Origin: Selenomonas sp.
GTDB lineage: Bacteria; Bacillota_C; Negativicutes; Selenomonadales; Selenomonadaceae
Direction: 5' to 3'
DNA length: 20,877 bases
Assembly (NCBI RefSeq): GCF_024693525.1
Contig: NZ_JAILKR010000126.1
Span: forward strand, 1 to 20,877
This document shows, piece by piece, positions 14,703 through 20,877 of this stretch. Position 1 is the first letter of the stretch. The number at the start of each line of letters is the position of its first letter. A program made the translations under genes and the position numbers. Below the pieces are notes generated by a model, which made no database searches, was not told the origin of the DNA, and was given only the letters and a program-made list of their open reading frames with translations.

Positions 14703-16402
14703 TTCTCCTCTCCTCCTTTCGCATTTTCCATTCGATAACAAACGGCTTCATAAGGTCTCAGAACGCCCTTGGCACTGCCCTCTTGCGAGGATACCAAAAG
14801 TTCTGCACCGGCTAATTTTTTCGCATCATAGACGACTTCGTAACTGCTGAAGTTGGCCAAGGTCACCGTCTGCCGGCAACCGAAGCGGCGACGGAACGCA
14901 TAGACGTCGGGGTTGTCCGGCAAAAGCTCCGTATAGTCGCCCTGCTGCAGGACCTCGGCGGCATCGCCAGCCTCTCGGATACGAGCCAATTTGCGGTAGT
15001 ACAGCAACGGCGAAGTTTCATCCAGTGCTTCACTTTCCACGCAACAGTTCCGATAATCGTCATGCACTGGCAGCCAAGGCTTTCCTTTGGTGAAGCCAGC
15101 CTGACGCCCTTTGGTCCACTGCATCGGCGTCCGGGCATTGTCGCGGCTGTACCGATGGATGACTTTCAGTGCCTCATGAGGAGTCATCCCCTCCTCCAAG
15201 GCCAATTCATACTGCCCGTGGGAGGAAATATCGTTATAGGCTTCAATCGTATCCCAAGCGACATTATCCATGCCCAGTTCCTGACCTTCATAGAGGAACG
15301 GCGTTCCCCGGAGCGTAAACAGAACCGTTGCGAGCATCTTGGACGTAATCTTCGGGTCCGAATCATCGGGGAAGAAATGCCGCACACTACGGAACTGGTC
15401 GTGATTCTCGAAGAAAATCGGGTACCAGCCATTATCTGCCGTAGCCTGCTGACTGGCCGAAAGGACCGCCTTGAGCTTTTTCACGAGTTCTGGCTTCCAG
15501 CCCGTAGCATGGCACCAAAGCTCGCCATCGGGAAACTCCAGATTCGTATGGCTGAACTCAAAGAGCATATCAAACGCGCCCTTTTCCCCCACCCAGTCCT
15601 TGAGTTCCTCCGGCTCAACGCCATTGGCCTCCGCCACGGTAAAGATATCGTGCCCATCAAAGACCTCACGGCGGAATTCATGCAGGAAGTCCAGGATGCC
15701 CGGCGTATCGGCAATCATCGAGTGAATGCTGACCATACCGTCGGCACTGTCCGGTTCTCCATCGAGAAATTCCTGCGGCTTTTTGATGTAGACAATCGCA
15801 TCGATGCGGAAACCACCTACGCCCTTGTCGAGCCAAAAGTTTGCCGCTTCGTAAAGTGCCTGCCGTACCGCGGGATTTTCCCAGTTGAGATCTGGCTGTG
15901 CTTCGGCAAAGGTATGCAGGTAATACTGCTGCCGCTCCTCGCACCAAGTCCAGGCACTGCCGCCAAAAATCGAGCGCCAGTTGGTCGGTGCCGAGCCATC
16001 CGGCCTAGCATCGCGCCAGATATACCAGTCCGCCTTGGCATTATCCCGGCTGGACCTTGATTCTTCAAACCATTTGTGTTTATCGGATGTGTGGTTATAG
16101 ACCAAATCCATGACAATGCGGATATTGCGCTTTTTGGCTTCAACAATAAGCTCTTCCATATCCTCCATCGTGCCATAGGATGGGTCAATCGCGGTGTAAT
16201 CGGCAATATCGTAACCATTGTCTACCATCGGCGACGGGTACACGGGGGTGAGCCAAACGGCTCCGACCCCCAATGTCTTCAAATAATCCAGCCGCTTGGT
16301 GACGCCGGGGATATCGCCCTGGCCGCTGCCGGTAGTATCCAAAAAACTTTTGGGATAGATTTGGTATACTACCGTTTTCTGCCACCATTTCATGTCTTTC
16401 AT
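14699..16402 (-). CDS. Cytoplasmic GH13 alpha-glucosidase (oligo-1,6-glucosidase/TreC-type fold)
   Basis: 567 residues, normal for the subfamily 29/31 glucosidases, without signal peptide. AGGAAGG precedes the ATG. The start WWQKTVVYQIYPKSFLDTTG is typical; catalytic residues are D201 (GGFRIDAIVY), E258 (FTVAEAN) and D335 (FENHDQFR), with MDLVYNH as region I. The residue after the nucleophile is Ala202; in related enzymes Val here goes with alpha-1,6 preference and Ala or Thr with alpha-1,4, so maltose or maltodextrin is a likelier substrate than isomaltose. Trehalose-6-phosphate hydrolase is an alternative, but the neighbouring permease looks alpha-glucoside-type. It lies 23 bp after the PTS gene and overlaps the phosphatase gene by 4 bp: one operon. 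Fold certain, substrate moderate. Confidence 0.93.
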   Translation of the reverse strand: MKDMKWWQKTVVYQIYPKSFLDTTGSGQGDIPGVTKRLDYLKTLGVGAVWLTPVYPSPMVDNGYDIADYTAIDPSYGTMEDMEELIVEAKKRNIRIVMDLVYNHTSDKHKWFEESRSSRDNAKADWYIWRDARPDGSAPTNWRSIFGGSAWTWCEERQQYYLHTFAEAQPDLNWENPAVRQALYEAANFWLDKGVGGFRIDAIVYIKKPQEFLDGEPDSADGMVSIHSMIADTPGILDFLHEFRREVFDGHDIFTVAEANGVEPEELKDWVGEKGAFDMLFEFSHTNLEFPDGELWCHATGWKPELVKKLKAVLSASQQATADNGWYPIFFENHDQFRSVRHFFPDDSDPKITSKMLATVLFTLRGTPFLYEGQELGMDNVAWDTIEAYNDISSHGQYELALEEGMTPHEALKVIHRYSRDNARTPMQWTKGRQAGFTKGKPWLPVHDDYRNCCVESEALDETSPLLYYRKLARIREAGDAAEVLQQGDYTELLPDNPDVYAFRRRFGCRQTVTLANFSSYEVVYDAKKLAGAELLVSSQEGSAKGVLRPYEAVCYRMENAKGGEEK

Positions 16403-16425
16403 GATATCGTACCTTCCTAGGGGTA

Positions 16426-18537
16426 TTAGAACGTCAAAATCGGCGTTTCATCAACCGTAACCTGCTGGTCCGGCTGTTTCTTCATCTGCGGATAATCACC
16501 GGAATTCGTGACCGCCATGATAACCGTCGTCTGATAGCCAGCTTCCTTGATTACCTGCGGGTCAAACTTAATGAGCGGTTCACCGGCTTTGACTTTCGTC
16601 CCTTGCTTCGTGAGCAGCTGGAAGCCGCGACCGTTGAGTTTCACCGTATCGATACCGATGTGAATCAACAGCTCAGCACCGTTATCCAAGCGAAGGCCGA
16701 TTGCATGCAGGCTTTCCTCCATGACCATCGTGACTTCCGCATCAGCCGGAGCAACTACCGTATCTCCCGTTGGTTCGATTGCCACGCCATCGCCCATCAT
16801 CTTCTGGGAAAACATATCGTCGTTGACCTCACTCATATCGATGAGATCGCCCGAAATGCAGGCATTGAGTTTCATCGCCAGGTTCGCCATCGTCGGCGTT
16901 TTGATAGTCTTTTCTTCCAGCTGCTCGCTGATTGCCTCGCCTTTGAGCAATGCATCGAAATAACCGCGGACCTGAGGAACCGAAAGGCCAACGATGACCT
17001 GAATGGCATGACCGTTCTTGACCAGGCCAAACGCACCAGCCTTCGTGAACTTGGATACTGGTTTTACTTTATCCGGATCGGCAACGGTCACGCGCAGGCG
17101 CGTTGCACAGTTGGTGACTTCCTTGATATTTTCCGGTCCGCCCAGGCAATCCAGGAATACCTTGGCTTTAATGGCCAGAGCATTGCCAGCCAGGCCCATA
17201 TCTTCCATTTCTTTTTTCGCTTTGTACTCATCTTTGGAGAAGAGTTTATCCTCCACATCATCAGCCGTACGGCCCGGCGTTGCATAATCGAACTTCAAAA
17301 TCATGAAGCGGAATACCACAAAATAAATTGCGGTGAAGCAGAGGCCAATGCCAATCTGCATGATGTACGTGCCCGAATGATACGGGAACAGCGGAATCCA
17401 GTTCTGTACGAAACAGTCAATGAGGCCACCGCCAAAGTTACCGGCCAAGCCAAAGAAGTAGAGCGTTGCCGAAAGCGTTGCTGCCAGTAGCGAATGAACG
17501 AGATAGAGAAGCGGTGCTACAAACAGGAAGGTGAATTCCAGCGGTTCCGTGATACCGCAAAGGACAGCCGTAATCGTCGCCGGAATCAACAGCGCAGCTG
17601 TCTTCTTTTTCTTTTCCGGTTTCGCGCACATATACATAGCCAGTGCAGCGCCCGGCAGGCCGAAGACCTTGGCACTGCCATGCAGGGCAAAACCGCCCTC
17701 CGGGAACATTTCCTTGAGGCTCTGCGCACTGGTAGCAAAATCATTGAGATGCTGGAGCCAATACTGCTGGATACCGCCATCGCAGACAGCCGGTCCAAAG
17801 ATAAACGGCAGATAAATAAAGTGGTGCAAACCAGCCGGCAGCAAAATTCGCTCCGAGAAGGTGTAGGCCCAAACTCCGACGATCCCGCTCGACTTCAGGA
17901 AGTCCTGGAAGTTCATGATCCCGTGCTGAATAGCCGGCCAAACGACACAGAAGAGCAGGGATAGCGGCAGCATCACCGCAAAACCAACGGCTACAACAAA
18001 GGCCGGTCCCTTGAAAATTCCGAGCCAGTCGGGGATGTCCGTATCATAGAAACGGTTGTGGAGCCAAGCCGTCACACAAGCGATAAAGATAGCTCCGAGC
18101 ATGCCCATATCGAGCGTCTTGATGTTGGCGATCATCGCCAGCCCTGTACCAGCGCCAGCGTTCTGACTGTAATCCACCCCGAAGAACGCACCGTTTAGCG
18201 TTAGGATACCGGAAATGAAGTAGTTGAAAATCATGTAGATCACGAAGGATTCCATCGCACAACGTGCTGGTTCTTTCTTCGCAAAACCAATCGGCACCGC
18301 GATGGCAAAGAGGATTGGCATCTGGGAAAACACCGTCCAGGCGCCTTGTTCCACCACGAACCAGAAGTCATACCAGAGTGTTCCTTTAGCAGCCAGGCTG
18401 CCAAGCAAGCCTTCGTTCTTACAAACGATCGATACGGCTACCATGATACCGAAGAATGCGAACAGAATGACCGGCGTATACATCGCGCCGCCAAACCGCT
18501 GCATCCCTTGCATGATGCGGTCTTTACTCAAGGACAT
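16426..18537 (-). CDS. PTS EIICBA permease, alpha-glucoside/maltose type
   Basis: 703 residues joining three PTS parts. EIIC (about 10-420) has about 10 membrane segments and the signatures SERILLPAGLHHFIYLPFIFG, EGGFALHGSAKVFG and CGITEPLEFTFLF, which fit the alpha-glucoside branch (MalP/AglA-like). EIIB (about 450-535) has the phosphorylated Cys477 in NCATRLRV. EIIA (about 555-700) has the paired His611 (ESLHAIGL) and His626 (LLIHIGIDTV). It imports and phosphorylates a sugar, taking phosphate from HPr. GGGAGGG lies 8 nt before the ATG. It heads the operon PTS, alpha-glucosidase, HAD phosphatase, downstream of an RpiR regulator. In B. subtilis the maltose PTS MalP is likewise linked to an RpiR-type regulator, GlvR. 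Substrate assignment is by family resemblance. Confidence 0.94.
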   Translation of the reverse strand: MSLSKDRIMQGMQRFGGAMYTPVILFAFFGIMVAVSIVCKNEGLLGSLAAKGTLWYDFWFVVEQGAWTVFSQMPILFAIAVPIGFAKKEPARCAMESFVIYMIFNYFISGILTLNGAFFGVDYSQNAGAGTGLAMIANIKTLDMGMLGAIFIACVTAWLHNRFYDTDIPDWLGIFKGPAFVVAVGFAVMLPLSLLFCVVWPAIQHGIMNFQDFLKSSGIVGVWAYTFSERILLPAGLHHFIYLPFIFGPAVCDGGIQQYWLQHLNDFATSAQSLKEMFPEGGFALHGSAKVFGLPGAALAMYMCAKPEKKKKTAALLIPATITAVLCGITEPLEFTFLFVAPLLYLVHSLLAATLSATLYFFGLAGNFGGGLIDCFVQNWIPLFPYHSGTYIMQIGIGLCFTAIYFVVFRFMILKFDYATPGRTADDVEDKLFSKDEYKAKKEMEDMGLAGNALAIKAKVFLDCLGGPENIKEVTNCATRLRVTVADPDKVKPVSKFTKAGAFGLVKNGHAIQVIVGLSVPQVRGYFDALLKGEAISEQLEEKTIKTPTMANLAMKLNACISGDLIDMSEVNDDMFSQKMMGDGVAIEPTGDTVVAPADAEVTMVMEESLHAIGLRLDNGAELLIHIGIDTVKLNGRGFQLLTKQGTKVKAGEPLIKFDPQVIKEAGYQTTVIMAVTNSGDYPQMKKQPDQQVTVDETPILTF

Positions 18538-18654
18538 TTCTTATACCCTCCCATTTATCTGTCTTGAATCAATAAAAGGATTGCTACCAAACATTCGGAT
18601 GTGTTGGCGTCCTGCCCTGTACACCCTGTAAGATATCTTGTAACCCAAGAATAC

Positions 18655-18689
18655 AAAAAAAGGGCCGCGAACGCAATAGGTTCGCGGCC
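18655..18689 (-). terminator. Strong intrinsic terminator between rpiR-type gene and PTS operon
   Basis: A perfect 10-bp stem, GGCCGCGAAC (18663-18672) with GTTCGCGGCC (18680-18689), loop of 7 nt, followed on the minus strand by a C and seven T. It ends transcription of the regulator gene, or acts as a leader terminator for the PTS operon if that promoter lies upstream of it. A TAAAAT with a weak TGTACC 17 nt before it (18697-18725 region) would place a start right at the hairpin. Confidence 0.88.
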
Positions 18690-18711
18690 TTTCGGCATTT
18701 TACCCCCACGC

Positions 18712-18744
18712 CGTACCTTGGTACATTTCCTGTACTTTGGTACA
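18712..18744. promoter_or_regulatory. Tandem GTAC-N4-GTAC operators
   Basis: Site 1 CGTACCTTGGTACA (18712-18725) and site 2 TGTACTTTGGTACA (18731-18744) are near-identical dyads 19 bp apart centre to centre, about two helical turns, so on one face of the DNA. They lie just after the stop codon of the RpiR-type gene and before the terminator. They are likely sites of that regulator acting on the PTS operon; this is inferred from position. Confidence 0.6.
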
Positions 18745-18764
18745 CACCCTTATCCTTGCTGGTC

Positions 18765-19553
18765 TCACGGGGTGTCCAGCGATTTTTTCTCCAAACTTGC
18801 ACAGTATATCCGGTACTTGACGTACCAGATTTCCACCAGCATGAAATACGGCATCATGGACTGAAACGCCGTATGTTCATCATCGTTATCGTAAATCTGA
18901 AACCGGGCTGGCGAAACGTAAAGATTGACCGTAGAAAGGCTGGCCAAGGTGTTGTCATGGAGCTTCGTAATCGATATCAACGGCAGTTCCCGAATCTGCA
19001 GCTGACGGGCAAAATCCACCACAGCCGGAGTCTCTCCCGATAAAGAGACAAAAATAAACAAATCATCCTTCGTGGCATTGCGTATTACCGAACGGAACTC
19101 CTCACCCCCCCGAATCTCGTAAATCAGCACATTGTCGTAGAAAAAAAGGCGCTTCAATTCCTGTACCACATTGCTCTGCACATAGCCAGAAGCAAAGGCA
19201 TAGACGCGGTTTGCCTCACGGATCAGCCGGCTGGCACTATCAAAATTGCGGGCAAAGATTTTTTCCCCGGTCTGGTTGTAGAAGACCTGCATATCCTGCA
19301 GCACATCCTCATGATAAAAGGATTTTGCCGGTTCCTCCATCTTCATGACGGCTTTGAGTTCGCCAAACCCATCAAACCCCAGCTTTTGCGCAAAGCGGAC
19401 AATCGTCGTGCTCGACACCGCACAGGCTCTGGCCAATTCATGAATCGAAATATGACGAGCCTCGCTGCGATGCTGGAGAATATACTTCCAGACAACCATG
19501 TCCGTCTCATTCAAATCTTTCCTATGATGGTTGATGATTTCTTCCAAGCGCAT
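18765..19553 (-). CDS. RpiR/MurR-family transcriptional regulator (HTH + SIS)
   Basis: 262 residues from ATG 19553 (MRLEEIINHH), chosen because GGGGGAA lies 6 nt upstream; an in-frame ATG 15 bp earlier has no ribosome binding site and contains this one. Residues about 1-75 are the RpiR-type HTH (ISIHELARACAVSSTTIVRFAQKLGFDGFGELKA), and about 100-240 a SIS sugar-phosphate-binding domain (RVYAFASGYVQSNVV, DLFIFVSLSGETPAVVDFA). Such regulators sense phosphosugars and act as repressors or activators; B. subtilis GlvR, next to the maltose PTS, is an activator. The gene precedes the alpha-glucoside PTS operon and is the obvious candidate to control it, probably through the GTAC dyads. Its own leader holds a terminator-like hairpin. 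Confidence 0.94.
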   Translation of the reverse strand: MRLEEIINHHRKDLNETDMVVWKYILQHRSEARHISIHELARACAVSSTTIVRFAQKLGFDGFGELKAVMKMEEPAKSFYHEDVLQDMQVFYNQTGEKIFARNFDSASRLIREANRVYAFASGYVQSNVVQELKRLFFYDNVLIYEIRGGEEFRSVIRNATKDDLFIFVSLSGETPAVVDFARQLQIRELPLISITKLHDNTLASLSTVNLYVSPARFQIYDNDDEHTAFQSMMPYFMLVEIWYVKYRIYCASLEKKSLDTP

Positions 19554-19579
19554 CGCCGATTCCCCCATTCATAGAACTT

Positions 19580-19608
19580 ATTATAACATAAAAAATGCCC
19601 ATTCCCAA
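19580..19608 (-). promoter_or_regulatory. Second promoter candidate for the RpiR-type gene
   Basis: On the minus strand TTGGGA (19608-19603), 17-nt spacer, TATAAT (19585-19580), about 27 bp before the chosen start codon. The -35 lies in the loop of the hairpin at 19596-19620, so this and a full-length leader transcript are alternative readings. Confidence 0.45.
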
Positions 19609-19671
19609 ACGAAACGGGCAACAGCACATTCAAAGACTTGGTTAATGCCCTTTAGCTGCAGAAGGCATGGC
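19588..19671 (-). ncRNA. Candidate attenuated leader or small RNA upstream of the RpiR-type gene
   Basis: A minus-strand promoter at 19678-19706 would start RNA near 19671. The RNA forms hairpin 1 (AUGCCUU with AAGGGCAU, arms 19668-19662 and 19652-19645) and ends in a terminator-like hairpin (UGCCCGUU with AAUGGGCA, arms 19620-19613 and 19603-19596) followed by six U. The GGGCA of hairpin 1 can instead pair with the UGCCC of the terminator, an antiterminator-like choice. It is about 85 nt long. It could be the attenuated leader of the regulator gene or an independent small RNA. No known RNA family is recognised. Confidence 0.45.
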
Positions 19672-19677
19672 ATTTGT

Positions 19678-19706
19678 ATCATATCATTCTTGACTTTTTT
19701 GGTAAA
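19678..19706 (-). promoter_or_regulatory. Extended -10 promoter upstream of the RpiR-type gene
   Basis: On the minus strand: TTTACC (19706-19701), exactly 17-nt spacer, TATGAT (19683-19678) preceded by TGA (extended -10). Confidence 0.6.
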
Positions 19707-19735
19707 AGACGACGCCAACCGCCAGCAATACAGCT

Positions 19736-19765
19736 TTGGCAAAAAATAAACAAAGGGGGTATAAT
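19736..19765 (+). promoter_or_regulatory. Promoter of the polyferredoxin gene
   Basis: TTGGCA (19736-19741), 18-nt spacer, perfect TATAAT (19760-19765). The predicted start is about 30 nt ahead of the start codon. It is divergent from the minus-strand promoter at 19678-19706. Confidence 0.75.
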
Positions 19766-19802
19766 GGCATCGTATACTAATTGATGAAAGGTGGCTAAAA
19801 CC

Positions 19803-20669
19803 ATGGCCAAGCGCGAAATCGACCTAAACCGCTGCCTGTTTCACTATACCAACGTGACCTGCAGCCACTGCGAAACCATCTGCCCCAAACAGGCGATAAA
19901 GAACCGGGAAATTGACGCCGAAAAATGCGATAACTGCGGCTTGTGTACGGCCATTTGCCCCACCGGCGCCATTCATAGCGATACCGATTACGACAATGCT
20001 CTAACGGCGGTACAAAACCTGGAACCTCAGGTACTCATGTGCCAAAAAGCCGCCCCGGACAGTCTGCCCTGTCTCGGCGCCCTTAATCGCCGCCTGCTCT
20101 GGGCGCTGGCCAGCCAAAAGCCCTTAGCAATCGACACGTCCCGTTGTGCCAGCTGTAATCCGGCGGTTGCCAAATGGCTCGAACAGGAGATTGCCGCCTG
20201 TAACGAATCCCTGCAGGAAGCGGGCAAAGCACCGTTAAAATTAGTTCGGGTGAAAGCCGCGCCTGCGCCAGCTCCCTCAGTCCCCCGGCGCTCCTTCTTC
20301 CGGTCGCTCTTTACTGCCGCCAAGGAAGGCGCCACCGAAATTGCCGCCGCGCAAGTCGAGCACCGCTACGCCTTTGACCCGGTCATCTGGCTGGCTAAAC
20401 AGGAGCCACCTGTCAAACCAGCCGCGCTTTTCCCCGGACTCGCCCTAAAATCGCCCTGCAACAGCTGCGGGCTCTGCACCATGCTCTGCCCCGAAAAAGC
20501 GCTGACGCTGACAAAACCTTCGGACAAGGCTCCCGCCAACCTACAATTTTCTCCCATAAAATGCACGGCCTGCGGCCTCTGCACGGGCAACTGCCCCCAG
20601 CAGTCGTTGAAGCTGCTGCCCAGCTTTCAAGGAACAACCACCTTCCCGCTGGACGGCCAGCAGCCCTAG
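19803..20669 (+). CDS. Polyferredoxin-like 4Fe-4S protein of unknown pathway
   Basis: 288 residues from ATG 19803, 8 nt after AAAGGTGG; the in-frame GTG at 19791 overlaps that site. Four Cys clusters are seen. The N-terminal pair is C11-x8-C20-x2-C23-x3-C27-P, with an unusually long first gap, and the normal CDNCGLCTAICP (42-53). The C-terminal pair is regular: CNSCGLCTMLCP (219-230) and CTACGLCTGNCP (254-265). Between them, C80, C90, C115, C118 and C133 (LPCLGALNRRLL, CASCNP) could bind a further cofactor, followed by an Ala/Pro hinge and a basic patch RRSFFRSLF (about 162-170). No signal peptide or membrane segment, so probably a cytoplasmic electron carrier. No redox enzyme gene is adjacent to name its partner. 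It is monocistronic as far as the window shows. Confidence 0.88.
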   Translation: MAKREIDLNRCLFHYTNVTCSHCETICPKQAIKNREIDAEKCDNCGLCTAICPTGAIHSDTDYDNALTAVQNLEPQVLMCQKAAPDSLPCLGALNRRLLWALASQKPLAIDTSRCASCNPAVAKWLEQEIAACNESLQEAGKAPLKLVRVKAAPAPAPSVPRRSFFRSLFTAAKEGATEIAAAQVEHRYAFDPVIWLAKQEPPVKPAALFPGLALKSPCNSCGLCTMLCPEKALTLTKPSDKAPANLQFSPIKCTACGLCTGNCPQQSLKLLPSFQGTTTFPLDGQQP

Positions 20670-20877
20670 CCAACTTCCCCTTGCGATAGCTTCAAGCTCT
20701 CCCGCGGCTAAAATCCGCATAAAAAAAGGGGCTGTGAAATTACAGTTTGTAGGTTCGTATTAGCGAGTTCGTGTTCGAAGCAAGTCGCCGGCGGCGGGGG
20801 CCCCAGTACCAACGCTCCACCGGTGACAACCCGCTACAAGAAATTTTTGCCTTTTAATTAAGAGTTGGAAAACAGTT
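20670..20877. other. Non-coding, structured right end
   Basis: No gene is seen. After A-run 20721-20727 comes GGGGCTGTGAAATTACAG, then a stretch with GCGA/TCGC and TTCG/CGAA inverted repeats around 20762-20788 and a GC-rich block containing GGGGCCCC, returning to AT-rich sequence by about 20840. The abrupt composition change could mark the end of a repeat or insertion element, but neither target duplication nor transposase is visible. Confidence 0.3.

Noticed and set aside
16426..18537. Glucose-specific PtsG identity for the EIICBA permease
   Set aside because: The EIIC signatures around residues 228-340 fit the alpha-glucoside/maltose branch better, and the neighbours are an alpha-glucosidase and an RpiR regulator.
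19697..19707. TTTTGGTAAAA, identical to one half of the ptsH enhancer dyad
   Set aside because: There is no TACC partner and no sigma-54 promoter nearby; it coincides with the -35 of a sigma-70-type promoter, so it is probably chance.

Overview
The window most likely comes from a Negativicutes bacterium (Selenomonas/Mitsuokella/Megamonas-like): a Gram-negative-type envelope within the Firmicutes lineage. The strongest evidence is an outer-membrane porin with an N-terminal SLH domain, a type typical of this class. It occurs beside Firmicute-style features: an HPr with regulatory Ser46, an EIICBA-type PTS permease and AGGAGG-like ribosome binding sites. No rRNA, tRNA, CRISPR array or intact mobile element was recognised.

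Left part (1-3994, minus strand): ptsI (EI, cut by the left edge) and ptsH (HPr), preceded by a textbook sigma-54 -24/-12 promoter and, further upstream, GGTA-N5-TACC dyads that look like enhancer sites. The next gene encodes a sigma-54 activator whose N-terminus is itself an HPr-like domain, followed by PAS, AAA+ and Fis-type HTH domains. The arrangement suggests that expression of the general PTS proteins is controlled by a regulator that may be read by the PTS itself.

Middle part (4119-8570): a two-gene plus-strand operon encodes a three-helix membrane protein with an Ala/Glu/Lys-rich stalk and TPR-like tail, and a PRC-barrel protein with a long Ala/Pro/Lys-rich linker. Both are of unknown role. 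They face an OPT-family oligopeptide transporter across a bidirectional terminator.

Right part (8571-19706, all minus): an alpha-glucan locus. In transcription order it holds an RpiR/SIS regulator, an alpha-glucoside/maltose-type PTS EIICBA, a cytoplasmic GH13 alpha-glucosidase, a translationally coupled HAD-IIB phosphatase, an SLH porin and a large secreted GH13 amylopullulanase-like enzyme with tandem X25-type modules. A consistent reading is extracellular or periplasmic starch hydrolysis, passage through the porin, uptake by PTS phosphorylation, then dephosphorylation and hydrolysis inside the cell. The leader of the rpiR gene contains a promoter followed by an about 85-nt segment ending in a terminator, which could be an attenuator or a small RNA.

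Far right: a divergent plus-strand polyferredoxin-like gene of unknown pathway, then about 200 bp of structured, GC-skewed non-coding sequence running to the window edge.
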